DNA from: Bacteroidota bacterium
GTDB taxonomy: Bacteria > Bacteroidota > Bacteroidia > AKYH767-A > OLB10
NCBI GenBank assembly: GCA_019136655.1
Contig: JAGVTU010000017.1
Coordinates: forward strand, 186,001-250,000
Length of the DNA: 64,000 nucleotides
Direction: 5' to 3'
Below, in pieces: positions 35,641-44,404 of this stretch. How positions within the stretch are numbered: position 1 is the stretch's first letter; each line of letters starts with the position of its first letter. Under the pieces are notes generated by a model. It saw only the letters and a list, made by a program, of their open reading frames with translations. It was not told where the DNA came from and ran no database searches. The position numbers and the translations under genes were made by a program.

Positions 35641-36132
35641 ATGCCTTCATTTGATATTGTGAATGAAATTGACATCCAGAAACTGGATAATGCCATCAAT
35701 GTAGCCAGGAAAGAGATTGTGAACCGCTATGATTTTCATGGTTCAAAAACAGAGATGGAATTAGATAAAAAAGAGATGACCCTGAAAATTACTACTGAAA
35801 ACGAAATGCGCATGAATGCCATCCGTGATATCATCATCAGCCGCTCGATGAAGCAGGGTGTTGACCCCAAGTGTTTTGATTTCGGAAAAGATCATTATGC
35901 ATCAGGCAACATGGTGCGCAAGGATGTGAAAGTGAAGAAAGGTATTGACAAAGAAACTGCCAAGACAATTGTTAAATACATCAAGGAAACAGGAATGAAG
36001 GTGCAGGCATCTATCATGGACGAACAGGTGCGTGTTACCGGAAAAAAGATTGATGACCTGCAGGAGGTAATTGCAGTTATCAAAACAAAACCTGTTGAGT
36101 TGCCTTTGCAATATGTAAACTTCAGGTCGTAA
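35641..36132 (+). CDS. YajQ family nucleotide-binding protein
   Basis: 163 residues, the family length. It shows the YajQ (DUF520) pattern: MPSFDIVNEIDIQKLDNAI at the start, EIVNRYDFHGSKT, and the C-terminal VTGKKIDDLQEVI followed by LPLQYVNFR. The fold is two ferredoxin-like domains. Family members bind tRNA, nucleotides or c-di-GMP, and in Xanthomonas one acts as a c-di-GMP effector; no such partner is visible here. It stands alone with convergent neighbours. Confidence 0.94.
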   Translation: MPSFDIVNEIDIQKLDNAINVARKEIVNRYDFHGSKTEMELDKKEMTLKITTENEMRMNAIRDIIISRSMKQGVDPKCFDFGKDHYASGNMVRKDVKVKKGIDKETAKTIVKYIKETGMKVQASIMDEQVRVTGKKIDDLQEVIAVIKTKPVELPLQYVNFRS

Positions 36133-36180
36133 CGACTGATAACATTTTGCAGGCTTTATTTTTTATTGTCGGAATGAGAA

Positions 36181-37053
36181 TTATCTTTCCACAATAGGAA
36201 TCAGTCCACGCAAGCCCATATCCACAACCTGCTCTCCATCCAAAGGCTCAAGTTTTCCATTGCCATTGGTGTCAGTCCATTCAAAACTGTTATTGGTGCT
36301 GAAGGAGAGTGTGATAACAATGTCCTTTGTTTCATTACCGGTAACAATAAATTTTTCAGGAAATGTTCCTGTAACAGTGCAGCTACCTTCAGGTAATGGT
36401 GAAGTTGTGCTGATGGGGTTGATAACTGTTGTGCCAGGTGTCTGTCCTTCTATAACTTCTCCCGGATAATAGGGTGGGATAGGAGGTATTTCTATTCCGT
36501 AGTAGCCTTGTGCTTTTACTCCGTTTACGGTTACAGTTTTATCTTTAATGGTATAAGAAGATATGTAGGTATTGTGTCCAACAAAACAACCAACTGTCCC
36601 TGTTAAGTCATATCCGTTAGCACTGAAATTGAAATTGTAGTTTTGATAAGCTACTGACGAACGGATGTATTCATAAGAGCCCGGAGTGACCTTGCTGAGG
36701 GGAATTGTGAAAACCACATCACCGTTTTTCAGTTGTTTGAGTTCGTCAAAAACTACAGCATGAACACCGTTTTGCATGATATGTCTGGCAGAGTAAACCA
36801 AATCTCCCTGTTCGAATTGTGTAAACTTATTTGGCACCAACTCTATTGAATGCAGTGCAACGAAATTAAATTCCGGATTTTGAGCTGCATGTCCTGCTGG
36901 CATTACTGATGGATTTCCCATTACATCGAGCCTTGGTTGTTGCGGGTCGAGTTTAACTTTAAAAATCAACTGCGGCTCTTTTTCGCCTTTGTCTTTCTTA
37001 CATGCAGATACACTTGCAACAAGAGCCATTAAAATCAAATACCTGGATTTCAT
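36181..37053 (-). CDS. Lipoprotein of unknown function with C-terminal calcium-loop-like motif
   Basis: 290 residues. A lipoprotein signal ends at ASVSAC (Cys18). The body is beta-rich with no enzyme motif. Residues near 264-278 (EWTDTNGNGKLEPLDGE) look like a dockerin/EF-hand-type calcium loop. The middle has a proline-rich stretch (IPPIPPYYPGEV). I do not recognise the family; it could be a substrate- or metal-binding lipoprotein of the outer membrane. It lies between yajQ (convergent) and a diheme cytochrome (same strand, 148 bases upstream). Confidence 0.7.
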   Translation of the reverse strand: MKSRYLILMALVASVSACKKDKGEKEPQLIFKVKLDPQQPRLDVMGNPSVMPAGHAAQNPEFNFVALHSIELVPNKFTQFEQGDLVYSARHIMQNGVHAVVFDELKQLKNGDVVFTIPLSKVTPGSYEYIRSSVAYQNYNFNFSANGYDLTGTVGCFVGHNTYISSYTIKDKTVTVNGVKAQGYYGIEIPPIPPYYPGEVIEGQTPGTTVINPISTTSPLPEGSCTVTGTFPEKFIVTGNETKDIVITLSFSTNNSFEWTDTNGNGKLEPLDGEQVVDMGLRGLIPIVER

Positions 37054-37201
37054 TTTTCTTAGAATTATTTATCATTTATTGTTGGTAAATAACGCCAATA
37101 GAAATACATGAATTGTATTTGATCTTAAAATTTTTTCAATAAAAATATAAGTGCCACTTCAAATAGCAAACATTATCCTGAAGACTTAAACAAAGTGTTA
37201 A

Positions 37202-38185
37202 TTACTTAGGAGCAGGAGTATAAATTTCAACTTTATTGCTCACAGGTTTTTGAGTTTTAAGGAAAGCAAAGATGGCTTTCAAATCCTCATCATTCATTTT
37301 GCCGTACATGGTCCAGGGCATGATGGAATTAAACTCCCCTGGTTTAACCTTTGTATTTAATGTAGCTGAGTCAGAACGTGAGTGAAAAATATCCAGGAAT
37401 GACTGTTCTGTCCATGCGCCTATGCCGGTTTCTTTATCCGGAGTAAGATTTGTTGAACGTAATATAGTTCCATCAGGAAACTGAAATTCTCTTCCTCCTG
37501 CATATTCCATTCCTTCAATCAATTTTCCTTTATCAAACTTGGTATGACATTCAATACATGCAGCTGCATTGGCCATATACTTGCCATAATTTATCACATC
37601 TGATTTTGGCGGAAGTGATACAGGTTGTGCTTTTGAAGGTATGGTGTTAATGATAATATTCATTGGGAAATCTGATTCAGACTTAGGTACTTCATTTATG
37701 ATTGGTTTTAACGTGCGTATATATGCAATGATAGATTTTATGTCCTCACTATCCATTCGTCCGTAATACGGATAGGGCATTATAGGAAATATTGCACTGC
37801 CATCTTTTTTGACTCCTGTAGTGATAAGCCGGAACAATTCTCCATCTGTGTAATTACTTATTCCTTCAGGTGTAATATTTGCAGAATAATAGGCTCCCGG
37901 GAATCCTAATTTCTGATCGAATGTCTCACCGCCTTTTCCTAAAGTGCCTTCAAGTGGTGGCCCTGAAAATCTGCTCCAATCGCGGGTTGAGTGGCAGTCA
38001 ATACACAGTGTAACATGATTGGCAAGATATTCACCTCTTGCAATACGTTCAGGAGTGCGCTCAATTTTCATATCCGGTGCGGCACCCACATCCGGCAGTG
38101 CTACTTTTACGTAGGTTATTGCCGATGCAATTACAATAATCACAATCCCGATAATCCACAGGATAATTTTAAAGAACTTTTTCAT
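37202..38185 (-). CDS. Membrane-anchored diheme cytochrome c
   Basis: 327 residues. One N-terminal membrane helix (about residues 7-27) anchors the protein, followed by two cytochrome c domains with heme motifs CIDCH at 61-65 and CIECH at 210-214. Likely distal methionines lie in IFPIMPYPYYGRM and SIMPWTMYGKM. The layout (two repeats of about 150 residues) resembles cytochromes that pass electrons from a dehydrogenase to an oxidase, such as those paired with alcohol or sorbitol dehydrogenases; no dehydrogenase is adjacent. An inverted repeat lies 110 bases upstream. Confidence 0.92.
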   Translation of the reverse strand: MKKFFKIILWIIGIVIIVIASAITYVKVALPDVGAAPDMKIERTPERIARGEYLANHVTLCIDCHSTRDWSRFSGPPLEGTLGKGGETFDQKLGFPGAYYSANITPEGISNYTDGELFRLITTGVKKDGSAIFPIMPYPYYGRMDSEDIKSIIAYIRTLKPIINEVPKSESDFPMNIIINTIPSKAQPVSLPPKSDVINYGKYMANAAACIECHTKFDKGKLIEGMEYAGGREFQFPDGTILRSTNLTPDKETGIGAWTEQSFLDIFHSRSDSATLNTKVKPGEFNSIMPWTMYGKMNDEDLKAIFAFLKTQKPVSNKVEIYTPAPK

Positions 38186-38294
38186 TTGTAGTTTAGTTAA
38201 GTGTGAATAATTAAACTGATTAAAATTTATTTTAAATCTAATTTCTCTCAGTCCAAGTAATTGATTAAGTGATGCTAAAAGTAATATAAAGATT

Positions 38295-38323
38295 TTGTAG
38301 ACTAGGTAAATAAAATTCTACAA
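38295..38323. promoter_or_regulatory. Inverted repeat upstream of the diheme cytochrome gene
   Basis: TTGTAGA at 38295-38301 and TCTACAA at 38317-38323, 15 bases apart, in a 248-base non-coding gap. It could be an operator; a chance match cannot be excluded. Confidence 0.3.
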
Positions 38324-38391
38324 TTTGAGAAAAATATAAACAGTTTAAAGCCTAACGTAACAAATTACAGTTTCAATTTATATGTACAAAA

Positions 38392-38413
38392 AAGGCTGCA
38401 CTAAGGCAGCCTT
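38392..38413 (-). terminator. Intrinsic terminator after the DUF3347 gene
   Basis: An 8-bp stem (AAGGCTGC with GCAGCCTT) and a 6-base loop, followed on the minus strand by a run of T residues. It lies 21 bases after the stop of the DUF3347 gene. Confidence 0.75.
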
Positions 38414-38433
38414 CACAATCATTCAGTGTATAA

Positions 38434-38877
38434 CTATTCTTTCGTTTCAACTACACGTCCGCATTTTAACATGGATGCACCATAGTATGGATTTTCAATA
38501 TTTTTTTCTGTACTAATCCAGTAGCCATCGGCCATTGGACAATACTGATAATACACAGGCTGGTTTACTTTATCTGCTTCCTTCACCAGCTTCCAAATAA
38601 GTGTAGATACTTCATAAAAAGAAGCTCTTTGCTTTTCAAGATTTTTAGCATCGGTCATTTTGTTCACTGCTTTTGTCAATGCTGTATTCTTAGCAAGTTC
38701 CTTGTCATCAGCAATGCTTTTTTGCAATACTGTTGCAGCCTGAGCAACTGCTTTGTCATCACTCAAAACAAGTGCATTTTTTACGCTGATGTAGTTTTTT
38801 ACCAGCACATCGGTGTTTTGCGCAAATGCTACTGAACCCAGTAACACAATTGCTGAAATTAATAATGTCTTTTTCAT
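38434..38877 (-). CDS. DUF3347 domain protein, copper-related periplasmic protein
   Basis: 147 residues. A signal peptide ends at about residue 19 (GSVAFAQ). The mature protein matches DUF3347: a helical bundle (YISVKNALVLSDDKAVAQAA), a KQRASFYEVSTLIW helix and the C-terminal metal-binding-type segment YYQYCPMADGYW to ASMLKCGRV, with two cysteines and methionines. This domain also occurs fused to CusB-type heavy-metal efflux adaptors, so periplasmic copper binding is the likely role (inference). It starts 12 bases after the small HMA gene and ends at a terminator; both share one promoter. Confidence 0.85.
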   Translation of the reverse strand: MKKTLLISAIVLLGSVAFAQNTDVLVKNYISVKNALVLSDDKAVAQAATVLQKSIADDKELAKNTALTKAVNKMTDAKNLEKQRASFYEVSTLIWKLVKEADKVNQPVYYQYCPMADGYWISTEKNIENPYYGASMLKCGRVVETKE

Positions 38878-38889
38878 TTTGATATGTAT

Positions 38890-39111
38890 TTAATTGTTTA
38901 CTCCTTCAATTTTATAACCGGCTTTCTGAACACTTGCCATCACTGCATCTGCGGATGTGATTCCATCATCTACCGTCAGCATTTTATCTTTTGTGGAAGT
39001 ATCAACAGTCCAGTGTCCTTCACCCACTACTTCATTCAGAAATGGAGTGACTTTTTCAATGCATCCGCCACAGTTGATATTTGTCTTAAATTTCAATTTG
39101 TTAGTCTCCAT
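38890..39111 (-). CDS. Heavy-metal-associated (HMA) copper chaperone
   Basis: 73 residues, a single ferredoxin-like HMA domain. The metal-binding loop is NINCGGCIEKV, a C-x2-C motif. The usual third methionine is replaced by Asn-Ile, which is common in short chaperones. It would carry Cu(I) in the cytoplasm to the ATPase encoded 81 bases upstream. A -7 element (39134-39141) lies 22 bases before the ATG, so it can be transcribed apart from copA. The next gene downstream encodes the DUF3347 protein. Confidence 0.9.
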   Translation of the reverse strand: METNKLKFKTNINCGGCIEKVTPFLNEVVGEGHWTVDTSTKDKMLTVDDGITSADAVMASVQKAGYKIEGVNN

Positions 39112-39133
39112 ATATTTTGTGTTTTATCTTTTG

Positions 39134-39141
39134 CAAAGTTA
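39134..39141 (-). promoter_or_regulatory. -7 promoter element for the HMA-DUF3347 pair
   Basis: On the minus strand TAACTTTG, 22 bases before the HMA ATG at 39111. No TTG at the -33 spacing, as might be expected for a promoter needing an activator. Confidence 0.45.
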
Positions 39142-39192
39142 ATACTGCATGTACTTTTTTAGTTATAATATTTATGAAATGTTTTGTAAGTT

Positions 39193-41607
39193 TTACTGTT
39201 TCATTTTCAAACGTAAACTGTTGCTCACCACACTCACGCTGCTGAATGCCATTGCAGCACCAGCTATCATTGGGTTTAGCAGAAATCCATTGATAGGGTA
39301 GAGGATACCCGCTGCTATGGGAATGCCGATGATGTTATAGATAAATGCCCAGAAAAGATTCTGTTTTATTGTTTGCACAGTTTGTTTGGACAAACGGATT
39401 GCTTTTGGAATTTTATTCAGGTCAGATGAGATGATGGTCATTCGGGCAACATCCATTGCAATGTCGCTTCCTTTTCCTATAGCTATACTTACATCGGCAG
39501 TAGCAAGAGCCGTACTGTCGTTGATGCCATCGCCAACCATGGCTACTGTTTTTCCCTGATGTTGCAATGCTTTTATGAAATCAGCTTTTTGATGAGGCAA
39601 CATTTCTGCTTTAAAATGTTCAATACCTGCCTGTGCAGCTATTGTTTTTGCTGTTGACTCATTATCTCCGGTGAGCATATACACTTCAATGCCCATTTCT
39701 TTCAGTTGCTTTATTGCTTCAACGGAAGTATCTTTTATTTTATCGGCAATGGCTATTGCTGCAAGCGTTTTTCTGCTGTCGGCAAACCAAATAACAGTTT
39801 GTGATTTGCTGCTCCATTCATCAGCCAACTGCTGCAATTCGCTGCAGCCCATTATTCCGTTTTCAGCTAACAGAGCGTTGTTGCCTGCAAAATAAGTTTG
39901 TCCGTTATAAGCTGCTTTTACTCCTTTGCCTGTAATACTTTCAAAAGAAGAAAGCTGAACAGGTTTTACATTTTCAAAATATGCAACCACAGCATCAGCC
40001 AACGGATGTTCGGATTGTTTTTCTATGCTTACAAGAATTTCTTTGGCAGTGTCATCACCATTCAGCCAGCTGATTCCTGTAACCTGCGGTTTTCCCTCGG
40101 TGATAGTTCCTGTTTTATCCAACACTACCACATCAGTTTTTTTTGCTATTTCAAGGCTTTCAGCATCTTTTATCAGAATACCCTGTTCAGCACCTTTGCC
40201 CACGCCAACCATAATGGCAGTAGGAGTGGCCAAACCCAATGCACACGGACATGCAATAACAAGAACCGATACAGCGGCCAACAAACCATGTACTAAATTA
40301 TTGTCACCGCCAAGTATCATCCACAATATAAATGTAAGCACAGCAACACCAATGACCACAGGTACAAACACAGCAGCAATACGGTCAACTAATTTCTGAA
40401 CGGGAGCTTTGCTGCCCTGAGCATCCTGCACCATTTTTATAATATGAGCCAGAAAAGTGTCTTTGCCCACCTTCAATGCTTTAAAACGGAAACTTCCTTT
40501 TTGATTGATGGTACCTGCAAAAACTTTCTCGTCCTGGTTTTTAAGAACAGGAACTGATTCACCTGTGAGCATACTCTCATCAACATAAGAACTGCCTGAA
40601 ACCACAATACCGTCAACTGCAATGCGCTCTCCCGGTTTTACCAGCAACGTATCGTTCGCTGCAACCTGTTCAACAGAAATTTGTTTTTCGGATCCATCCT
40701 GCAGAATAACAGTTACGGTTTTAGGTTGCATTCCGATTAATTTTTTTATGGCTGCTGAAGTATTTCCTTTGGCTTTTTCTTCAAGCATTTTGCCGAGAAG
40801 AATGAATGCTATAATTACCGCTGCCGCTTCAAAATAAACATGCACTTCCATTCCGCGACTCAGCCAGAATTCAGGAAACAACATGTTGAACACACTGAAC
40901 AGATAGGCAATGCCGGTACTCAGCGCAACCAGTGTATCCATATTGGCTGAACGGTGTTTGGTTTGTTTCCAGGCATTGACAAAAAAATCTTTTCCAAACC
41001 ATAATACTACAGGAGTTGACAGCAGCCACATGATGATATTTGCATAAGGCATATCCATAAAAAACATTCCTATAATCATCACCGGAACGGCAAGAATGAT
41101 GGACCAAATGGTTTTTGTTTTTAACTTACTGAACTTTTTTTCGTGAATAGCTTCAAGAGAATCCTGCTGAGTGTTTTCGTCTTCCAAAAGCAAATCGTAA
41201 CCGATGGACTGAACAGCGAGTTGCAGTTTTTTGGGGTTGGTCATATTGGGCAGATACTCCACAGTGAGCATGGCATTGGCATAATTCACTGAAGCACTGA
41301 TGACACCTTCTGATGATTTTACTATACTTTCCGCACTGATGGCACAGGATGCACAGGTCATGTTCAGCACAGGAAAAGACTTTTTTACAGTGGTAACACC
41401 ATATCCCAAATCTTTTATTGCATTTACAGCATCAGCTACGGCTTCTTTGGTATTCACCGAAATCGTAGCACGATTGTTATTCAGTTCTACTTTGTGGTGA
41501 GCCACACCTTTCACTTTTGCAAGGCCATTATCCACTATCATGGCGCAATGCTCACTGTCCACATTTTCGAGCGGCAGATAAATTACTTCGTTATCAGTTG
41601 TTGCCAT
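39193..41607 (-). CDS. copA: Copper-translocating P1B-type ATPase
   Basis: 804 residues from the ATG at 41607; an in-frame TTG at 41628 is less likely. The first HMA-like region has only one Cys (DSEHCAMIV, Cys21) and is probably not a metal site. The second HMA domain carries NMTCASCAIS (Cys85, Cys88). The P-type core is complete: ML-TGES in the actuator, the CPC ion motif in ACPCALGLATP, the phosphorylation site DKTGTITEG, the HP motif SEHPLA, the LTGDNESTAK stretch and VGDGINDSTALATADV. It exports Cu(I) from the cytoplasm using ATP. The chaperone and DUF3347 genes lie directly downstream. Confidence 0.95.
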   Translation of the reverse strand: MATTDNEVIYLPLENVDSEHCAMIVDNGLAKVKGVAHHKVELNNNRATISVNTKEAVADAVNAIKDLGYGVTTVKKSFPVLNMTCASCAISAESIVKSSEGVISASVNYANAMLTVEYLPNMTNPKKLQLAVQSIGYDLLLEDENTQQDSLEAIHEKKFSKLKTKTIWSIILAVPVMIIGMFFMDMPYANIIMWLLSTPVVLWFGKDFFVNAWKQTKHRSANMDTLVALSTGIAYLFSVFNMLFPEFWLSRGMEVHVYFEAAAVIIAFILLGKMLEEKAKGNTSAAIKKLIGMQPKTVTVILQDGSEKQISVEQVAANDTLLVKPGERIAVDGIVVSGSSYVDESMLTGESVPVLKNQDEKVFAGTINQKGSFRFKALKVGKDTFLAHIIKMVQDAQGSKAPVQKLVDRIAAVFVPVVIGVAVLTFILWMILGGDNNLVHGLLAAVSVLVIACPCALGLATPTAIMVGVGKGAEQGILIKDAESLEIAKKTDVVVLDKTGTITEGKPQVTGISWLNGDDTAKEILVSIEKQSEHPLADAVVAYFENVKPVQLSSFESITGKGVKAAYNGQTYFAGNNALLAENGIMGCSELQQLADEWSSKSQTVIWFADSRKTLAAIAIADKIKDTSVEAIKQLKEMGIEVYMLTGDNESTAKTIAAQAGIEHFKAEMLPHQKADFIKALQHQGKTVAMVGDGINDSTALATADVSIAIGKGSDIAMDVARMTIISSDLNKIPKAIRLSKQTVQTIKQNLFWAFIYNIIGIPIAAGILYPINGFLLNPMIAGAAMAFSSVSVVSNSLRLKMKQ

Positions 41608-41702
41608 AATCTTAAATTCACTCTGCAAAGGTCGTTATAACTGCCCGTTTTGATGTTATGTAATTTCATATTTGATTTATGATATTTATCTGTGTTGTAT
41701 TT

Positions 41703-41745
41703 ATTGAACAAAAAAACTTGATTGATGGTCATCATCCTGTTCAAT
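41703..41745. promoter_or_regulatory. Nested inverted repeats in the copA/phosphodiesterase divergent region
   Basis: ATTGAACA at 41703-41710 and TGTTCAAT at 41738-41745 are perfect 8-bp arms 27 bases apart. Between them lies a smaller palindrome, TGATG-GT-CATCA at 41723-41734. The site is about 100 bases upstream of copA and 75 bases upstream of the divergent gene, a good place for a regulator of either. No function is proven. Confidence 0.4.
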
Positions 41746-41785
41746 ATGCTGAATAACTTTCAGATTAACTACACTTAGAAATCCA

Positions 41786-41793
41786 TACTTTTG
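41786..41793 (+). promoter_or_regulatory. -7 promoter element for the phosphodiesterase gene
   Basis: TACTTTTG, 26 bases before the TTG start at 41820. No clear TTG at -33. Confidence 0.45.
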
Positions 41794-41819
41794 ACTCTTT
41801 CATAACAAAAACACATCAC

Positions 41820-43097
41820 TTGCTACCATTCAGTTTAAAGAAACTCGCATTGTTGAGCTTTGGAGTGCTCATACTCATCAGCGCAAAGGCACAGGACACC
41901 TTACAATATGTCGTACCTGACCGTGTGAACGATACTTCTCAGTATAACAAACCATATGTCATATTGATTTCGGCAGATGGCTTCCGATATGATTTTGCAG
42001 ATAAATATCATGCAGCTTTTCTGAATGAGATAAGCAGGGGAGGGGTTAGGGCAGAATCTATGAAACCAACTTTTCCTACACTTACATTTCCCAATCATTA
42101 TTCCATAGCTACCGGATTATATCCTTCACATCACGGAATTGTGGACAACACTTTTTATGATAAAGAAAAAAATCAGGTATATGCTATTCGGAACAAAAAG
42201 GCTGTGAAAGATTCGTCATGGTATGGCGGAACACCCATTTGGGTTTTGGCAGAGCAACAAAAAATGCTGAGTGCATCATTTTACTGGGTAGGGTCTGAAA
42301 GCAATATCAAAGGTTTTTTACCAACTTATTATTTTCATTACAACGAAGCAATCCCTATTGACAGAAGAGTTGAAACAGTAAAAAACTGGCTGCTGCTCCC
42401 CGACAGCATCAGGCCGCACCTCATCAAATTTTATCTGCCCGAAGTGGATCATGCAGCGCATAAATTCGGACCGGAGTCTGTTCAAACTGAGCAGGCAGTA
42501 CAATTTGTTGACAGTGCAATCAGAAAATTATATCATGCATGCAATGAAACAGGTTTGCCTGTGAATTTTATTTTTCTTTCTGATCATGGTATGGTGACTA
42601 TGGATACAGAAAATCCTATCACACTACCCGTAAAAATTGACTCGTCAGAATTTAAAATGACGTATGGAAGTACCACTGTGCATTTATATGCAAGAGATAA
42701 AAAATATATCAAACCACTGTATAAGAAATTAAAATCGAGATCAGAGAAGTATGGATATCAGGTGTTTCTTGCTGATGATATTCCGACTCGATGGCATTAC
42801 AGTGCCAGAGATGACCGTTACAACAGAATTGGAGATATATTTATGACACCGGCAGCGTTGTCAAAAGGATTTAGTTTTAAAGGAAGAAAATTGGCAGCCG
42901 GTCAGCATGGTTTTGACAACGATTATAAAGAAATGCAGGCAGTATTTTATACATGGGGACCTGCATTCAAAGAACATCAGACGATTGGTAATTTTGAAAA
43001 TGTAAATGTGTATCCGCTGATCGCAAAGATGCTTGGCTTATCTATCACCGAAAAAATAGACGGCAAAGCTGAAGTGCTTGAGAATATCTTGAAATAA
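41820..43097 (+). CDS. Alkaline phosphatase superfamily nucleotide pyrophosphatase/phosphodiesterase (NPP-like)
   Basis: 425 residues. A signal peptide ends at about residue 25 (LISAKAQD). Metal and catalytic motifs are those of NPP enzymes: ISADGFRYDF, the nucleophile Thr in PTFPTLTFPNHYS, ATGLYPSHHGIVDN, the EVDHAAHKFGPES metal site and LSDHGM. NPPs cleave nucleotide or phospholipid phosphodiesters outside the cytoplasm. The frame contains no ATG near its start; translation appears to begin at a TTG at 41820. It is divergent from copA, but no sequence feature links its function to copper. Confidence 0.9.
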   Translation: MLPFSLKKLALLSFGVLILISAKAQDTLQYVVPDRVNDTSQYNKPYVILISADGFRYDFADKYHAAFLNEISRGGVRAESMKPTFPTLTFPNHYSIATGLYPSHHGIVDNTFYDKEKNQVYAIRNKKAVKDSSWYGGTPIWVLAEQQKMLSASFYWVGSESNIKGFLPTYYFHYNEAIPIDRRVETVKNWLLLPDSIRPHLIKFYLPEVDHAAHKFGPESVQTEQAVQFVDSAIRKLYHACNETGLPVNFIFLSDHGMVTMDTENPITLPVKIDSSEFKMTYGSTTVHLYARDKKYIKPLYKKLKSRSEKYGYQVFLADDIPTRWHYSARDDRYNRIGDIFMTPAALSKGFSFKGRKLAAGQHGFDNDYKEMQAVFYTWGPAFKEHQTIGNFENVNVYPLIAKMLGLSITEKIDGKAEVLENILK

Positions 43098-43112
43098 CAC
43101 TGAATTTATCAG

Positions 43113-43676
43113 TTAAAGGACTTCATCCAAAGGTTTTCTTTTTTCTTCTTTAATAAGTTTGAAATGACTTGGCGTCAGTCCTGTTACCTTTTTGAACTGG
43201 CTGCTGAGATATGCAACACTTGAATAGTTAAGCTGAAGAGCAATTTCACTTAAGGTAAGTTCATCATAAACCAACAACTCTTTCACACGTTCAATTTTTT
43301 GGGCGATGAAATATTTTTCAATGGTGATACCTTCAACTTCTGAAAATAAATTTGAAAGGTAATTGTAATCATGATGCAGTTCGCTGCTCAGTATTTCCGA
43401 CAGATTCTGATTAAGTCTGCTGTCCTGATGATGAATCAAACGGATGATGATGGTTTTTATCTTTTCAATGATTCTGCTTTTTTTGTCGTCAATCAGTTCA
43501 AATCCCAGAGGTGTTAAAGCCTCTTGCAGTTTCTTTTTTGTTGATTCAGGAAGTTCATTCTCAAAGCTTACTTCGCCAAGCGCAACATGCAGTGGTTTCA
43601 GTCCGAGTTTTTCAAGCTCATGCTGAACTACCATGATGCAACGGTTGCAAACCATATTTTTAATAAACAGTTTCAT
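43113..43676 (-). CDS. HMA-like/AraC-type transcriptional regulator, probable copper sensor
   Basis: 187 residues. Residues 1-70 form an HMA-like ferredoxin fold with a metal-type motif MVCNRC (Cys10, Cys13) directly at its first loop. Residues about 100-178 are a C-terminal AraC/XylS DNA-binding domain with two helix-turn-helix units (TLSEIALQLNYSSVAYLSSQ, then FKKVTGLTPSHFK). The protein thus joins a copper-chaperone-type domain to a DNA-binding domain and is likely to sense Cu(I) directly. The copA region lies 1.5 kb away on the same strand. It follows a DUF1697 gene by 17 bases and may be in its transcript. Sensing is inferred, not shown. Confidence 0.85.
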   Translation of the reverse strand: MKLFIKNMVCNRCIMVVQHELEKLGLKPLHVALGEVSFENELPESTKKKLQEALTPLGFELIDDKKSRIIEKIKTIIIRLIHHQDSRLNQNLSEILSSELHHDYNYLSNLFSEVEGITIEKYFIAQKIERVKELLVYDELTLSEIALQLNYSSVAYLSSQFKKVTGLTPSHFKLIKEEKRKPLDEVL

Positions 43677-43693
43677 TTTATCGGTACATTCAG

Positions 43694-44221
43694 TTACATT
43701 TTATGATAAACCTTTTCAAAGGTATTCATGTTTCGTGAGGTGAAAGAATTTTTTAATTGCCTATTGCCTAAGATTTTCCCGAACTCAGAGTTTAACGTAT
43801 TTCCTTTGGATATTTTCCAGTAAAAATTTCCGGCAACAATTTCAGCTTGTTCATGGGGTGATTTTTCTGCTTTTTGAAATTCCTGCATAAGGACTTTCTC
43901 AATGTCATTTACACCAACAAATCCATAAATATGGAAGTCGGGTTGAGGCTTAAAAGGATTTTCGGAAAGTATCTGTTCGACTTCGTTTTTGTCTTTCAGA
44001 AACAAAAAAGCCTCATAATTAAAATGCTCCGACATTGCTTTTTCAAGAAGTTTCTTAAGTGCGGCATTGGACTTGGTTGACGAAAAAACAATGTTCCCGG
44101 ATGCTAAGATTGAAGTCACATTACTTAGTCCGCATTTTGAGAAAACACGGCAAACGTCAGCCATTTTCATGTTTGTACCTTTCACATTTACTCCGCGCAG
44201 AAATGCACAATATGTTGCCAT
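43694..44221 (-). CDS. DUF1697 family protein
   Basis: 175 residues from the ATG at 44221; another in-frame ATG lies three codons earlier at 44230. The family pattern is clear: YCAFLRGVNVKGTN at the start, MADVCRVFSKCGLSNV, ILASGNIVFSS and the C-terminal NRQLKNSFTSRNMNTFEKV. The function of the family is not known. A TAAGTTTG sequence on the minus strand at 44362-44355 is a possible -7 element over 100 bases upstream. It lies 17 bases before the copper-sensor-like regulator gene. Confidence 0.88.
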   Translation of the reverse strand: MATYCAFLRGVNVKGTNMKMADVCRVFSKCGLSNVTSILASGNIVFSSTKSNAALKKLLEKAMSEHFNYEAFLFLKDKNEVEQILSENPFKPQPDFHIYGFVGVNDIEKVLMQEFQKAEKSPHEQAEIVAGNFYWKISKGNTLNSEFGKILGNRQLKNSFTSRNMNTFEKVYHKM

Positions 44222-44404
44222 TGTAATCATTTTTTACCGGTTGAAGTTAGGATATTTCAAAGTAATGGGAATACCGATTCGATTCAGGGATAACGGTTAG
44301 TTGGATTGGTTGTCATTCATATATACGCCTGATTATCTGCATTCACCGCCACATCAAACTTATAATTAATATTATGTTAAATAGGAAACTGAATAATCCG
44401 GAAC

